64,000 bases of DNA. Source: Mycobacterium sp. JS623. GTDB taxonomy: Bacteria; Actinomycetota; Actinomycetes; Mycobacteriales; Mycobacteriaceae. The notes beneath the pieces were generated by a model. That model was not told the DNA's origin, made no database searches, and worked only from the letters and a program-made list of their open reading frames with translations. The stretch is from positions 4,836,001 through 4,900,000 of the forward strand of contig NC_019966.1 in assembly GCF_000328565.1 (NCBI RefSeq), given 5' to 3'. Below are positions 35,630 through 45,609 of the stretch, piece after piece. The translations under genes and the position numbers were made by a program. Within the stretch, counting starts at the first letter, position 1. Each line of letters begins with the position of its first letter.

Positions 35630-36655
35630 ATGGACATTTCACTTCGCACATGCCTGACGGCAAGCGTCGCGGCGATCACCGCAGCGGCCGTCGCCTTCGG
35701 CCCAGCCGTCCAGGAGCCGACGCCGCTCGCGTCGCGCCCACCGGTAGTTCAGGTTGCGACGCCGCCGGTCCAACTCACGGCAGCGGTGCAGCCGTTGGCC
35801 GTGGCCGATCTGCCGGGCCTGCTGGTCGACTGGCTGCAACGGATCGCGGTGCCGCCTAGTGCCGGCCAACCCTTCCCGACGCCGCAGTTCCCGCCAGTGG
35901 TTGCGCCGACGTCGATCGGCAGCAGCATCAAGTGGATCTACACCGCGGTCGAACCGTGGGCGCGATACGCCGCCGATCTGGCCGCCTACGCCGTCGGCTG
36001 GATTCCGTATGTCGGATGGCTGGCGCCGCAGATCACGATCTTCTACAACTTCGGCGAACGAATCGCACGCAGCATCACGTTCAACATCGCCGATTTTCTT
36101 GATGGGAAGATCAGTTTCGGCCAGGGCTTGGTCAACGTCGGTGTCGACACCATCAACTCGTTCATCTTCCTGGCGAACGACCAACTCGCGTTCTGGTTGC
36201 CACCACTTCCGCCGATTCCGCCGTTGCCGCCGATCTTCTTCCCGTTCTCGGCGACGCAGGCAACGACCGCGACGACGGCGGCCGCAGACATAGCGACGTT
36301 GGCCGACACCACCCAGGTCAGCGAGAAGCACAGCCTGGCGGCGCCCGAAGCCACGGCGACGTTGGCCGACACCACCCAGGTCAGCGAGAAGCACAGCCTG
36401 GTGGCGCCCGAAGCCACGGCCTCCGACGTCATCAAGAAACCCAGTGAGCCCAAAACGCCCAAGACTGCCGATGTTTCGGCTCGGGGCGAGGCAAGCAGCG
36501 GGCCCGCGGATGCGGATACTACGGACGCCAAGAAGGTCTCGAACGACGCGAAGAAAGCCGATACCGGCCCGAAGCACGAGGCCAAGAAGAACGACGACAA
36601 CGGCAACAAGAACGACGACAGCGGCAACAACAAGAAGAAGGCCGACAAGGAGTAG
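35630..36655 (+). CDS. secreted mycobacterial protein with low-complexity tail
   Basis: A 341-aa protein. The N-terminus (LRTCLTASVAAITAAAVAFG, about 5-24) is a signal peptide. Residues 55-210 are hydrophobic and proline-rich (SSIKWIYTAVEPWARYAADL; LPPLPPIPPLPPIFFPF) and contain a possible membrane-associated region, resembling mycobacterial hypothetical proteins whose gene names I cannot give. The last third is a Thr/Asp/Lys-rich tail including a 21-aa tandem duplication and a Lys/Asn/Asp-rich end. Start ATG at 35630 with GGAGGGGAA. Function unknown; export likely. Confidence 0.7.
   Translation: MDISLRTCLTASVAAITAAAVAFGPAVQEPTPLASRPPVVQVATPPVQLTAAVQPLAVADLPGLLVDWLQRIAVPPSAGQPFPTPQFPPVVAPTSIGSSIKWIYTAVEPWARYAADLAAYAVGWIPYVGWLAPQITIFYNFGERIARSITFNIADFLDGKISFGQGLVNVGVDTINSFIFLANDQLAFWLPPLPPIPPLPPIFFPFSATQATTATTAAADIATLADTTQVSEKHSLAAPEATATLADTTQVSEKHSLVAPEATASDVIKKPSEPKTPKTADVSARGEASSGPADADTTDAKKVSNDAKKADTGPKHEAKKNDDNGNKNDDSGNNKKKADKE
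36293..36418 (+). repeat. 63-bp tandem duplication in the secreted-protein gene
   Basis: Two adjacent 63-bp copies (36293-36355 and 36356-36418) differ by one base (GCG to GTG) and encode the same 21 residues save Ala/Val. The near identity at DNA level indicates a recent duplication. The frame is kept. Confidence 0.9.
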
Positions 36656-36658
36656 CCG

Positions 36659-37072
36659 TCAAGCCTCGGCGCGCACGCGCCGCCACAGCACCAGCGCGGG
36701 CGGCAGCGCACCCAACACGATCAGCAGCAGCGGTGCGTACTCCATGGGTCCGCCGCCGCCGAAGACGATGTCGTCCCCGGGCCCGCCGAAGGTCAGCCCC
36801 GCAACGGTCAGCAACCAGCACCACAGCGGCAACGCAGCCAGTCGCGGTGAGGACGTCCATTGCAGGGCGGCCCACACCAGCCCGGCGTTGATCAGGCCAC
36901 TGATCAGTGCGCTGATCGGAAACGGCACCGATCCGATTCGGAGCGGAAGAAAGAATGCGCCTGCGACGGCCGAGAGGACACCGTCGATCCCAAGCAGCGT
37001 CAGAACGACGGGACGCGGCTGAATCAGGTCGGGATGCTGTCGAGCAGTGAGACGAGCGAGCCGAGCACCCAC
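36659..37072 (-). CDS. four-helix membrane protein (Rv1171-like position)
   Basis: A 137-aa protein with hydrophobic segments at about 20-45, 52-70, 80-95 and 112-130. Ends with WRRVRAEA. It occupies the place of Rv1171 between mshB and fbiC, but I cannot confirm homology by eye. The GTG at 37072 overlaps the 37-aa ORF on the same strand by 49 bases, so a later start is possible. It converges on the secreted-protein gene with only three bases between stops. Confidence 0.65.
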   Translation of the reverse strand: MGARLARLTARQHPDLIQPRPVVLTLLGIDGVLSAVAGAFFLPLRIGSVPFPISALISGLINAGLVWAALQWTSSPRLAALPLWCWLLTVAGLTFGGPGDDIVFGGGGPMEYAPLLLIVLGALPPALVLWRRVRAEA

Positions 37073-37137
37073 TGAAAGTTATCCGCGCGGTCCTGCCAGT
37101 GCTGCAGGTTGGGATCCATATCCGGGTCCATTGCCAT
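37024..37137 (-). CDS. small protein, 37 aa, between mshB and the membrane gene
   Basis: The frame from the ATG at 37137 gives MAMDPDMDPNLQHWQDRADN, then FQWVLGSLVSLLDSIPT. The GAAAGGG just upstream suits better the ATG at 37131 (6-base gap), giving 35 aa. An acidic N-terminus with two Trp and an amphipathic C-terminal helix looks like a real peptide. It overlaps the start of the downstream membrane gene, which suggests coupling. No known family is recognised. Confidence 0.5.
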   Translation of the reverse strand: MAMDPDMDPNLQHWQDRADNFQWVLGSLVSLLDSIPT

Positions 37138-37185
37138 CCCTTTCACACGCGACCGATTGTCGGAGCTTACCGCGAGCCAGTCCGC

Positions 37186-38067
37186 CTATTCCAGGTTAAG
37201 GCCCGCCAGCAGGTCAGTTTCCCAGCCGCGGCCGTCGCGCTCGCCCGGGCTGCCCGCAGCGAGGATGTAGTGCTCGATCGGCCCGATCGGCAGCGCGATG
37301 TTGTTTGACAGGGCCAGTGACCGGCCATCAGGCGCGACGGTGACCTGGGTGGCGTGCGCGCGCAGCGCCGCGACTTTCGCGGGCAGCTGGTCTGGCACTT
37401 CGATCACCGCGTCGATCGCGTCGTCGGGGTAGCCGAACGGCACCTGGTCGATCGACACCCGCAGCCACTCCGGGGGGGTGTCCCCAATTGCCTCGAGCCC
37501 CACGGCCATCGCGGACGTCGACATCACGGTCCAATACACCTTCGGCACCGTCCACGGTTCGCCTGCGAAGTCGGCACCGCCCGATGCGGCGACCGCAGCC
37601 ATCGTCACTTCGTGCGCGTGGATGTGGTCGGGGTGTCCGTAGCCGCCCTTGGCGTCGTAGGTGACGACGACGTGCGGGCGTAGCTCACGAATGATCGCCA
37701 CGAGCGCGCCGACGGCCTCGCGGGGATCGGCGTCGACGAATCTCTGCCGACGTCGCGGCGGCGTGCCTTCCATTCCCGAGTCACGCCAGCGTCCTGCCCC
37801 ACCGAGGAACACAGGACCGTCGAGGCCCAGCACGCTCAGCGCAGCGCTCAGCTCCGCGATGCGGAAGCCACCAAGCTGATCGGCGTGGTCGACGGCCAGC
37901 TGCGCCCAACGCTCGCCGATCACCTCGCCTTCCTCGCCGAGCGTGCACGTGACGACACAGACCTGAGCGCCGCGCGCGGCGTAGTGCGCCATCGTCGCGC
38001 CCGTCGTCAGGGTTTCGTCGTCGGGATGGGCATGGACGAACAACAGCCGCGGGCTTTCCATTCGCAT
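37186..38067 (-). CDS. mshB: GlcNAc-Ins deacetylase of mycothiol synthesis
   Basis: A 293-aa zinc deacetylase removing acetate from 1-O-myo-inositol-GlcNAc. The AHPDDE motif (His14, Asp17) and [12 protein letters not shown] provide the metal ligands. [25 protein letters not shown] and [24 protein letters not shown] agree with MshB (Rv1170). Start ATG at 38067 or, two codons later, 38061 (MESPRLLF). Divergent from the ClC gene. Confidence 0.95.
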   Translation of the reverse strand: MRMESPRLLFVHAHPDDETLTTGATMAHYAARGAQVCVVTCTLGEEGEVIGERWAQLAVDHADQLGGFRIAELSAALSVLGLDGPVFLGGAGRWRDSGMEGTPPRRRQRFVDADPREAVGALVAIIRELRPHVVVTYDAKGGYGHPDHIHAHEVTMAAVAASGGADFAGEPWTVPKVYWTVMSTSAMAVGLEAIGDTPPEWLRVSIDQVPFGYPDDAIDAVIEVPDQLPAKVAALRAHATQVTVAPDGRSLALSNNIALPIGPIEHYILAAGSPGERDGRGWETDLLAGLNLE

Positions 38068-38107
38068 CAGCTTGCCTGCTCGTCATCAACCGGAACAGAG
38101 CGGCCCG

Positions 38108-39361
38108 GTGACATACATTCACCTGGTGACACGGCGCAGCGTTGAGTTCGGCTGCGCCATCGTCATCATCGGCCTGTTGGCAGGAGTTGCGGGCGCGGCC
38201 ACGACGCTGCTGCTGCACGGTATCGAACACCTCACGTATCACTACACATTCGGCACCCTGCTCGCAGGCGTCGGCGGCAGCAGCCCGATCCGGCGGGCCG
38301 TCGGCCCGATGATCGGTGGCGCGCTGGCCGGCTGGGGGTGGTGGATTCTGCGACGGCGCACCGAGGTTCCCGGCCTGACCGAGACCATCAAGAGCCATGG
38401 CGCAGTTCCCCGATGGCCGCTGTCGGTCGACGCGGGCCTGCAGGTGTTGATCGTCGGGTCCGGTGCGTCGCTGGGCCGCGAAGGCGCGCCTCGCCAACTC
38501 GCCGCCGCGCTAGGCGATTTCGGCACCACGCGGTTGGCGCTGACGCCGCGAGATCGCGAAATCCTGCTGGCCTGCGCTGCAGGAGCAGGCCTCGGCGCGG
38601 TCTATAGCGTTCCGCTTGGCGGCGCGTTGTTCGCGGCGCGCATCGTGATGGGTACGTGGCATCCCAGGGTGCTCGGCGCGGCGTTGATCACGTCGAGCCT
38701 CGCGGTTGCGGTGGCGTCGCCGGTCACGCATCTCGAGCACGCGTTGACGTGGCCGGACGCCAAGCTGTCCTACCTATTCGGTTTTCTGGCGCTGGCTATT
38801 GCACCGCTGGCGACGGCGGTGGGCCTCGCGTTCAACCGCGTGATGGCGATCGCCCGGCCCAAGGTGCAGTTCAAATCGTGGGTTCTGATCCCGTCGGTCG
38901 CCGCGGCCGGACTGCTGACCGGAGTCTGCTCGATCTGGTGGCCGGAGTTACCAGGCAACGGCAGGAGCATCCTGACGGTCAGCATCAACAGCGGACTGAC
39001 CCTCGGTGCGGCCGCGGTCATCCTGTTGTTGAAACCGCTACTGACAGCACTGTTCCTGCGCGCCGGCGCGGTCGGCGGCCTGCTCACGCCCGCGATGGCG
39101 ACCGGCGCCGCGGCGGGTTCGCTGGCGACACTGGCCTTGAACCACTTGGCCGGCACCGGCATTCACGTGTCCGCGGTGTCCTTGACGTGTGCGGCGGGCG
39201 TGCTGGCGATCACGCAGCGGGCGCCGCTCTTCGCCGCGCTGTTCGTCTGGGAACTTGCCAGGCCGCCGTACTGGCTGCTTGCCGTGTTCGCGATCGCGGC
39301 GTTCGCATCGCATGGCCTGCGTCTGCTCCGCGAGCAACGGCAGACTGAGCCCGCCAACTGA
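38108..39361 (+). CDS. ClC-family chloride channel/antiporter
   Basis: A 417-aa membrane protein with about ten hydrophobic segments. The ClC motif GREGAP is seen as GASLGREGAPRQL (about residue 116), and GAVGGLLTPAMATGA matches the second selectivity-filter region. The SGSxP motif of helix D is altered to VGSGAS. The external gating Glu is the one in GREGAP, expected for antiporters. The GTG at 38108 (VTYIHLVTRRSVEF) is preferred to the upstream frame start at 38072, which overlaps the mshB start region. Confidence 0.85.
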   Translation: MTYIHLVTRRSVEFGCAIVIIGLLAGVAGAATTLLLHGIEHLTYHYTFGTLLAGVGGSSPIRRAVGPMIGGALAGWGWWILRRRTEVPGLTETIKSHGAVPRWPLSVDAGLQVLIVGSGASLGREGAPRQLAAALGDFGTTRLALTPRDREILLACAAGAGLGAVYSVPLGGALFAARIVMGTWHPRVLGAALITSSLAVAVASPVTHLEHALTWPDAKLSYLFGFLALAIAPLATAVGLAFNRVMAIARPKVQFKSWVLIPSVAAAGLLTGVCSIWWPELPGNGRSILTVSINSGLTLGAAAVILLLKPLLTALFLRAGAVGGLLTPAMATGAAAGSLATLALNHLAGTGIHVSAVSLTCAAGVLAITQRAPLFAALFVWELARPPYWLLAVFAIAAFASHGLRLLREQRQTEPAN

Positions 39362-39405
39362 TTGCACTGTCGTTCCCCCGAAGGCGGCCGATTCCTGTTC
39401 GAAGA

Positions 39406-39436
39406 TCCTGAGAATCCCGTGTCGGCGTTCTCAGGA
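39406..39436. terminator. hairpin after the ClC gene
   Basis: TCCTGAGAA (39406-39414) and TTCTCAGGA (39428-39436), perfect 9-bp arms with a 13-base loop, 45 bases after the ClC stop. It could end the ClC transcript or control the LCP gene, whose ATG is at 39462. Confidence 0.4.
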
Positions 39437-39461
39437 GGTGTCGGGATAATCCCACTTAATC

Positions 39462-41036
39462 ATGAGTCGATCGGCCGCTTCGGCGTTGGATACGGAGCCG
39501 ATACCGCGGGTGAATGGTCCGCGACATCGGCTATCCCAGCGCGGCAGTCGAAAGCGGATCCTTGCCGCCGGTCGAGTGCTTGGCGGACTGGCCGCTGTCT
39601 TGGTGCTGGCCGTCACGGCGGCAGGCTGGAGTGGCTACCGCCATCTGTCCGGCGGCATCACCACCTCCCAAGCGTTGGTAGGCGGACCCGCGTCGGTCGG
39701 CGGGGCGCAGAACATCCTCATCATGGGTTTGGACAGCAGGCTGGACCAACACGGCCAGCCGCTCCCCCAAGACATTTACGACGCGCTGCATGCGGGCGAC
39801 GAAACGGTCGGCGGCTACAACTCCAACGTCCTGATCCTTCTGCATTTACCGGGTGGCAGCGGTCCGGTCAGCGCCGTTTCGATACCCCGCGATGACTACG
39901 TCGACCTGCCGGGCTGTCCCAGCGGGGTGTGCAAGGGCAAGGTCAAGCAGGCCTACGGTTTGGCGTACCAGCAGCAGATGAACTCGCTGAGTGACAGCAT
40001 CGCCGCCTCCGCACGCGAGCAGACCGCGCGCGAGGCCGGCCGCAAGGCCGAGATCGACACTGTGCGAAGGCTGCTGGGTGTGCCGATCGATCACTTCGTC
40101 GAAGTCACGCTCGGCGCGTTCTTTCAGATCGCCCAGGTGGTCCAGCCGATCACCGTGTGCCTCAACGAGGACACGTCGGACAGCTACTCCGGTGCCGACT
40201 TCCACCGTGGCACCCAACAGATCAACGCGGCGCAGGCGATGGCGTTCGTGCGGCAGCGCCGCGACGAGAACGATCAGATGTTCACCGACATGGACCGCAC
40301 GCGCCGCCAGCAGGCATTCATCGTGTCGCTGGTGACCGCGCTGCGCCGCGGCGGCGCGTTGTCCAATCCGGCTGACCTACGAAACCTGCTGCAGGTCGCG
40401 CGGCAGAACATCGCCGTTGACGACGGATTCGACCTCGCGAGTTTCGTCAACCACGCTGCAGCGCTGACCGACAGTTCCCTGACCCTCTACACGCTGCCCA
40501 TCAGCGAGTTCGGCCAGGACACCGCGGGCGAGGACGTCAACATCGTTGACGTGCAAAGCATTCGGGGTATCGTGCACAACCTGTTCGCCGACGGGTCAAC
40601 CCCGACTCCCAAGCCGACTCAAACACCTTCTGCCCCAACAACACTCGACGTCGTCAACGCCACCAATCACGACGGCCTCGGCACGGCCGTCGAGCGTTCC
40701 TTCGGCACCGACGGGATGATCGCAGGGGCGGTGTCGACGGCAGATCGCCTGGCCAACACGAGCAGCATCGCCTACGGAGTCGGCGCTGCAGACGCCGCGC
40801 GCATGTTGGCCGACCGCCTCCAGCTCTCCGCGACCGCCTCCGACACCGTCGCCCCCGACACGGTGTTGTTGACCATCGGCGCCGATTTCCCCGCCGATCA
40901 GTACATGGCCTCGAGCACGCCCACCACACCTTCGACCCCGGTCACCACGGTCGAGGCCACCGCCACCGGAACGCAGGCGCCCGCGCCGACGGACCTCACC
41001 GAGATGGCGGGCAAGAACACTCCCTGTGTGAAGTGA
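39462..41036 (+). CDS. LytR-CpsA-Psr (LCP) cell-wall ligase
   Basis: A 524-aa LCP protein, which would join arabinogalactan or other polymers to peptidoglycan. One N-terminal helix (ILAAGRVLGGLAAVLVLAVT, about 33-52) anchors it. The LCP domain follows, with ILIMGLDSRLDQ, NSNVLILLHLP and VSAVSIPRDDYVDLPG, the Arg/Asp set that holds the lipid pyrophosphate. AMAFVRQRRDENDQMFTDMDRTRRQQAF is the second block. The C-terminus (about 385-480, LDVVNATNHDGLGTAVE) is a LytR_C domain. Tail-to-tail with lpqW, with no gap. Confidence 0.9.
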   Translation: MSRSAASALDTEPIPRVNGPRHRLSQRGSRKRILAAGRVLGGLAAVLVLAVTAAGWSGYRHLSGGITTSQALVGGPASVGGAQNILIMGLDSRLDQHGQPLPQDIYDALHAGDETVGGYNSNVLILLHLPGGSGPVSAVSIPRDDYVDLPGCPSGVCKGKVKQAYGLAYQQQMNSLSDSIAASAREQTAREAGRKAEIDTVRRLLGVPIDHFVEVTLGAFFQIAQVVQPITVCLNEDTSDSYSGADFHRGTQQINAAQAMAFVRQRRDENDQMFTDMDRTRRQQAFIVSLVTALRRGGALSNPADLRNLLQVARQNIAVDDGFDLASFVNHAAALTDSSLTLYTLPISEFGQDTAGEDVNIVDVQSIRGIVHNLFADGSTPTPKPTQTPSAPTTLDVVNATNHDGLGTAVERSFGTDGMIAGAVSTADRLANTSSIAYGVGAADAARMLADRLQLSATASDTVAPDTVLLTIGADFPADQYMASSTPTTPSTPVTTVEATATGTQAPAPTDLTEMAGKNTPCVK

Positions 41037-42935
41037 TCACTGCCGCGGTTTGACCCACTTTCCTGCGTCTCCGACGATGCCCACCGGCACCGCGCCGGAC
41101 AGGCTGACGTTCTGCACGCTCGGGCCCGCCGCGACGATCGTGGTGTCCTGAAGGATCGGCAGCACAGTCGACATGTTCCAGAGCCGAGGTTCGACGGCGT
41201 TGATCACCTCGCCGATGTCCTCGGTGCCGTCGAGCGCCGCATCGATCTTCGGCTGAATGCTGTGGTCGCAGATGCCGGTGATGTTGCTTGGCGCCTGGAC
41301 GAGCTGTCCTGTTTCGGGCGCCGGGGCCGGAGTGGTCTGCGTCGGCGTTGTCTGCGTCGGAGTTGTCTGCGGGGTGGTCGGCCGGGGCGGTGTCGGCGAA
41401 TTGCTTGTCCGCGAAGGCGAATTCGTCGTCGGTGAAGGGGTCGACGACGTGGCTCCAGGTGTGGCCGTCGAAACCGCCGTCGCCTCCAGCGCCGGGCAGC
41501 CGTATCGCGACGCAAGGGATGTCGCGAGATCGCCGCCCGCCTGATGCCACCCCACAACGGCGTCGACTCGGTTGTTGATCAGCGCATCTCCGTAGAGCGC
41601 AACGGGATCCAGTGCGGACACCGACGCGCCGATGCCGACATTGCGCAATTGGTCGGCGGCGGTGTTGGCCACGGCGATGGCAGTGGGGTCGTTGGCCGCT
41701 ACCCCGAGGACAAGCGTCAGGGGCACACCATCTTTCGTGATCCGCCCGCGATTGTTCTCCGGCGTAGGCGTGCCCGGCGGCGTCTCGATCGGCTCAACCT
41801 GATAGCCCGCGTTGGCCAGCAGCGCGAGCGCGGCCTCCTTCGTCATCGCGGGCGGCGCCGTCGGGACATAACCCGGATCGGACGGGGACCGCACCTGGGC
41901 CTGCGCCAAGGTGACGGTGTTGTCGTCGCCGGCGCCAACCGAGGCGAGCAGGTCGACGTCGAGCAGGCCCAGAATCGCTTTGCGCACTTGGGAATCCGTG
42001 AGCGCGGGTTGCTGGGCCCGCAGCGTCAGCTGCATCACCCGCGGGGTGACGATGCGGGCGGTCCGAACGTCGGGAATCGCCGATAGTTGTGCGAATGCCG
42101 CCGCCCCGCCATGCACCTGGGCGACCTGGGTGTCGCCGTTGCGGATCGAGTCAGCCAGCGCGGCCGACGACCCGCCGCGACGGAACAGCACTTGGTCCGG
42201 CTTGGCGGGCGCACTCCAATAGCGGTCGTTTCGGGCGAGCAGAATCTCATCGCGCTGAGGGTCAATGCTTTCCACCCGGAACTGGCCGCCGGTGACCGGC
42301 AGGGCGCGCGCCAGGCCTGCCGCGAATCCACCGGGTACGTCCTTGACGATGTGGGCGGGCAGGATGTTGTTGAACAGTTCGCGCCACGCGGGATAGGGCT
42401 GAGAGAACGTCACCACCGCGGTCTTGCCGCCCTCGACCGATTGCACGCCGGTGATCCGGTCATAGCCCGCCGGATCCACGACTCCCGGTTGACTGACCAT
42501 CTGACGCCACAGGTACCAGTAGTCGTCGGCGGCTATCGGTGCGTTGTCCGTCCACGACGCCTCGGGACGGATCTTGTACGTGACGGTGAACGGGTTCTGA
42601 TTGGTGACGTCCGCCGACTCCAGCAGCGTGGTGTCGAGCTCCCAGCGAGACCCTGTGAGCGCGTTGGGATCCGGCACCGGCCGAAAGGAACTGGGCAGCA
42701 CCAGCGCGCTTATCGCCGCGTTTACCGGCGACTGATCCGACAGCAGGTGTGCATTGAAGCCCGGGCCGATCGAATCGATGGCCATGATGATCTGCGTGGC
42801 CTTCATCGGGGGAGGCGGCGTCGACTCGGACGTATCGGTGCTCTGTGGCGCGGGCGGTGGGCTGACGGTGCACCCCGCCGCTACCAACGTCACCAGTGCA
42901 AATAGCGCAGCGACAACGCGTAGGGGGCCCAGCAC
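41037..42935 (-). CDS. lpqW: lipoprotein LpqW
   Basis: A 632-aa lipoprotein with lipobox LVAAGC (Cys about 22) and the fold of extracellular solute-binding proteins of the oligopeptide type ([52 protein letters not shown]). In mycobacteria LpqW directs PIM precursors into lipomannan/LAM instead of polar PIMs. The GTG at 42935 gives a length near the M. tuberculosis protein (635 aa); the open frame continues far upstream only as a shadow of typA. A Ser/Thr/Pro-rich insert with [15 protein letters not shown] lies near residue 490. Confidence 0.93.
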   Translation of the reverse strand: MLGPLRVVAALFALVTLVAAGCTVSPPPAPQSTDTSESTPPPPMKATQIIMAIDSIGPGFNAHLLSDQSPVNAAISALVLPSSFRPVPDPNALTGSRWELDTTLLESADVTNQNPFTVTYKIRPEASWTDNAPIAADDYWYLWRQMVSQPGVVDPAGYDRITGVQSVEGGKTAVVTFSQPYPAWRELFNNILPAHIVKDVPGGFAAGLARALPVTGGQFRVESIDPQRDEILLARNDRYWSAPAKPDQVLFRRGGSSAALADSIRNGDTQVAQVHGGAAAFAQLSAIPDVRTARIVTPRVMQLTLRAQQPALTDSQVRKAILGLLDVDLLASVGAGDDNTVTLAQAQVRSPSDPGYVPTAPPAMTKEAALALLANAGYQVEPIETPPGTPTPENNRGRITKDGVPLTLVLGVAANDPTAIAVANTAADQLRNVGIGASVSALDPVALYGDALINNRVDAVVGWHQAGGDLATSLASRYGCPALEATAVSTATPGATSSTPSPTTNSPSRTSNSPTPPRPTTPQTTPTQTTPTQTTPAPAPETGQLVQAPSNITGICDHSIQPKIDAALDGTEDIGEVINAVEPRLWNMSTVLPILQDTTIVAAGPSVQNVSLSGAVPVGIVGDAGKWVKPRQ

Positions 42936-42988
42936 GCTGTTCAGGGTATCGGCAGGGTCGGAGCCGATACGGCTGGCGACATCAAACC

Positions 42989-44878
42989 TCAGCCGCGCGC
43001 CTTCGCACGAGCCTTTGCCCGGGCCCGCAAGCTGGCCGTCAGCTCGACCTTGCGCACCCGGACCACCTCGGGCGTCACCTCGACGCACTCGTCCTCCGCG
43101 CAGAATTCCATGGCCTGCTCGAGGTCGAGTTCCAGTGGCCGGGCCAGCGTCTCCATGACGTCGGCCGTCGAGCTGCGCATGTTCGTCAGCTTCTTCTCGC
43201 GGGTGACGTTGACGTCGAGGTCTTCGGCGCGCGGGTTGATGCCCACGACCTGGCCCTCGTATGTGTCCTGGCCCGGCTCGACGAAGAACTGCCCGCGGTC
43301 GGCGAGCTGGATCATGGCGAACGGGGTGATGCTCCCCGAGCGGTCCGACACCAGCGAGCCGGTGTGGCGCGCGCGGATCTCGCCAGCCCACGGCCGGTAG
43401 CCGTCGAACACCGCGTTCGCGATGCCGGTGCCGCGCGTCAGCGTCAGGAAGTCGGTGCGAAAGCCGATCAGGCCGCGGCTGGGCACGATGAAATCCATCC
43501 GGACCCAACCCGCGGCGTGGTTGGTCATTTCCTCCATGCGGCCCTTGCGGGCGGCCATCAGCTGCGTGATCGCGCCGACGAACTCCTCGGGGCAGTCGAT
43601 GGTCATCGCCTCGAACGGCTCGTGCAGCTTGCCGTCGATCGTCTGCGTGACCACTTGTGGCTTGCCGACCGTCAGCTCAAAGCCCTCGCGTCGCATCTGC
43701 TCGACGAGCACGGCAAGCGCCAGCTCGCCTCGGCCCTGCACCTCCCATGCGTCGGGCCGGTCGATGTCGACGACCTTGATGGACACGTTGCCGACGAGTT
43801 CCTGATCGAGTCGCGACTTCACCATCCGGGCGGTCAGCTTGTGTCCAGACACCTTGCCCGCCAGCGGCGAGGTGTTGGTGCCGATCGTGACCGAGATCGC
43901 GGGCTCGTCGACGGTGATGCGCGGCAGCGCGTGCGCGTGGTCCGGATCGGCCAGGGTGTCGCCGATCATGATCTCGGGAATGCCCGCGACGGCGACGATG
44001 TCACCGGCGATGGCTTCGTCGGTCGCCGTGCGTTCGACGCCCTCGGTGACCAGGAGCTCGGTGATCTTGGCGTTCGTGATCACCGGGTGGCCGTCCACCT
44101 CGCGCATCCAGGCGACCTGCTGGCCCTTGCGGATCCGGCCCTTGTAGATGCGGATCAGCGCGAGGCGGCCGAGGAAGGCCGACGCGTCGAGGTTGGTGAC
44201 CAACGCCTGCAACGGCGCCTCTGGATCGCCCTGCGGCGGCGGAATGTGCTCGAGCAGCACATCGAACAGCGGGTCAAGGTTCTCGCCGTCGGGATTCTCG
44301 CCGTTGGCCGGTTCGGTGGTGCTGGCGATGCCTGCGCGTCCCGACGCGTAGAGCGTGGGCAATCCGAGAGCTTCCTCGGCGGCCTTCTGGGCCTCCTCGT
44401 CGAGGTCGGAGGCGACGTCGAGGAGCAGGTCATGGCTTTCGGAGACGACCTCGGCGATGCGGGCGTCGGGCCGGTCGGTCTTGTTGACCACCAGGATCAC
44501 GGGGAGGTGCGCCGCGAGCGCCTTACGCAGCACGAAGCGGGTCTGCGGCAGCGGGCCCTCGGAGGCGTCGACCAGCAAGAGCACGCCGTCGACCATCGAG
44601 AGTCCGCGCTCGACCTCGCCGCCGAAATCGGCGTGGCCGGGGGTGTCGATGACGTTGATGACCGTGATGGAACCGTCCGGGTGCTTGCGGTGCACCGCGG
44701 TGTTCTTGGCCAGGATCGTGATGCCTTTTTCCTTCTCCAGGTCACCGGAGTCCATCAAGCGTTCGACCGCGTCGTCACCCCGATGGTGCAGGGCACCCGA
44801 TTGGCGCAGCATGGCATCGACGAGGGTCGTCTTCCCATGGTCGACGTGTGCCACGATGGCGACGTTTCTGAAATCCAC
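42989..44878 (-). CDS. typA: ribosome-associated GTPase TypA/BipA
   Basis: A 629-aa translational GTPase. [10 protein letters not shown] is the P-loop (residues 10-19), KEKGITIL the switch-1 region, [14 protein letters not shown] the G3 element and NKTDRPDAR the G4. The C-terminal TypA-specific domains follow ([14 protein letters not shown] and the Arg-rich end). Full length for the family. The ATG at 44878 is the only reasonable start. Confidence 0.96.
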   Translation of the reverse strand: MDFRNVAIVAHVDHGKTTLVDAMLRQSGALHHRGDDAVERLMDSGDLEKEKGITILAKNTAVHRKHPDGSITVINVIDTPGHADFGGEVERGLSMVDGVLLLVDASEGPLPQTRFVLRKALAAHLPVILVVNKTDRPDARIAEVVSESHDLLLDVASDLDEEAQKAAEEALGLPTLYASGRAGIASTTEPANGENPDGENLDPLFDVLLEHIPPPQGDPEAPLQALVTNLDASAFLGRLALIRIYKGRIRKGQQVAWMREVDGHPVITNAKITELLVTEGVERTATDEAIAGDIVAVAGIPEIMIGDTLADPDHAHALPRITVDEPAISVTIGTNTSPLAGKVSGHKLTARMVKSRLDQELVGNVSIKVVDIDRPDAWEVQGRGELALAVLVEQMRREGFELTVGKPQVVTQTIDGKLHEPFEAMTIDCPEEFVGAITQLMAARKGRMEEMTNHAAGWVRMDFIVPSRGLIGFRTDFLTLTRGTGIANAVFDGYRPWAGEIRARHTGSLVSDRSGSITPFAMIQLADRGQFFVEPGQDTYEGQVVGINPRAEDLDVNVTREKKLTNMRSSTADVMETLARPLELDLEQAMEFCAEDECVEVTPEVVRVRKVELTASLRARAKARAKARG

Positions 44879-44963
44879 GTCGCCGATTGTCGCAGTGTGG
44901 CGGGTCGATCATGAAAACGAGAGACGCCGGTCACTACCCCTCACCCCGCGACCATCCCCGCCG

Positions 44964-45020
44964 CGAACGTTCCGTACCGCTCGAAATTTCGGCAATTTTT
45001 CGAGCGGTACGGAACGTTCG
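44964..45020. repeat. perfect 23-bp-arm hairpin between divergent genes
   Basis: The arms 44964-44986 and 44998-45020 are exact complements (starting CGAACGTTCCGTACCGCTCG) around an 11-base loop TTTCGGCAATT. It lies between typA, read leftward from 44878, and a zinc-ribbon gene read rightward from 45098. Both genes start away from it, so it does not terminate either. It is AT-rich in the loop and lacks the CGACAC core of the other elements. Confidence 0.8.
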
Positions 45021-45097
45021 GCGATCGTCAGGCCACTCACAGCGTCCGGGCGTAGCGTCGATTTAGCCCGTCAATAGTGGGTTGGAGGTTGACGAAT

Positions 45098-45355
45098 ATG
45101 CCTGCTGAAGAGGTTTTCACCATCGCAGTCATCGCCGTGCTGGCGACCGCCGCGACGGCGGCAATCTACCTCGGGCTGCTCAACTGGATCGGCGCCTTCT
45201 ATGTCGTCCGGTGCGCGGCCTGCCGCCATCTGACGTTCTCGTCGGCCAATCAGTCGCGAGAGTCCTGCCCGCACTGCAAGCACCCCGCGCTAATGCATCC
45301 GATCCACTCCGTACGCCACGCCGGCGTGGTCGTCAACGACCGACTGCATTACTAA
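45098..45355 (+). CDS. small membrane protein with zinc ribbon
   Basis: An 85-aa protein. One hydrophobic helix (FTIAVIAVLATAATAAIYLGLLNWIGAFYVV) is followed by a CAAC...CPHC pair (RCAACRHLTFSSANQSRESCPHCKHPALM), a likely zinc ribbon facing the cytoplasm. The ATG at 45098 follows GGAGGTT; an in-frame GTG at 45077 is less likely. Function not known. Mycobacterial homologues are annotated as hypothetical, to my memory. Confidence 0.75.
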   Translation: MPAEEVFTIAVIAVLATAATAAIYLGLLNWIGAFYVVRCAACRHLTFSSANQSRESCPHCKHPALMHPIHSVRHAGVVVNDRLHY

Positions 45356-45595
45356 CTACGGCGTGGTCAACAGCACCAAAACTCGACCGCCGTCGGAAGG
45401 TGGCGGGAAGTCGGACTCGGCGAGCAGCAGCGCTTGGCCGCCTGACGACAAGTCCACGAGCACGCCGGCACCCGCGTAGTTGTTGCCCCCGCGTCCGGTG
45501 CCCTTCGGTGCCCAGTACGCCGGCTTGGATGCGAGTTGCCCCTCCAGGCGAAACGTCTGTCCCGCATGGCCTTTCGCGTCTGCGACGGTGATCAC
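45356..45595 (-). CDS. conserved hypothetical protein, 79 aa
   Basis: A short protein with beta-strand-like segments (GQTFRLEGQLASKPAYWAPK; GAGVLVDLSSGGQALLLAES; GGRVLVLLTTP), suggestive of an OB-like or small barrel domain. No family is recognised. GTG start at 45595. It follows mutT2 by 14 bases in the same direction, and its stop abuts the stop of the zinc-ribbon gene. Confidence 0.55.
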   Translation of the reverse strand: MITVADAKGHAGQTFRLEGQLASKPAYWAPKGTGRGGNNYAGAGVLVDLSSGGQALLLAESDFPPPSDGGRVLVLLTTP

Positions 45596-45609
45596 TGGCA
45601 GGGCGGCTG

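Noticed and set aside
39441..39451. GGGATAATCCC palindrome before the LCP gene
   Set aside because: Only 11 bp, with the ribosome-site region around it; symmetry this short is expected by chance in 64 kb.
42896..44914. 672-codon open frame opposite typA, and a 190-codon upstream extension of lpqW through the typA region
   Set aside because: Both are alternative frames of typA; the true lpqW signal peptide and lipobox begin at 42935.
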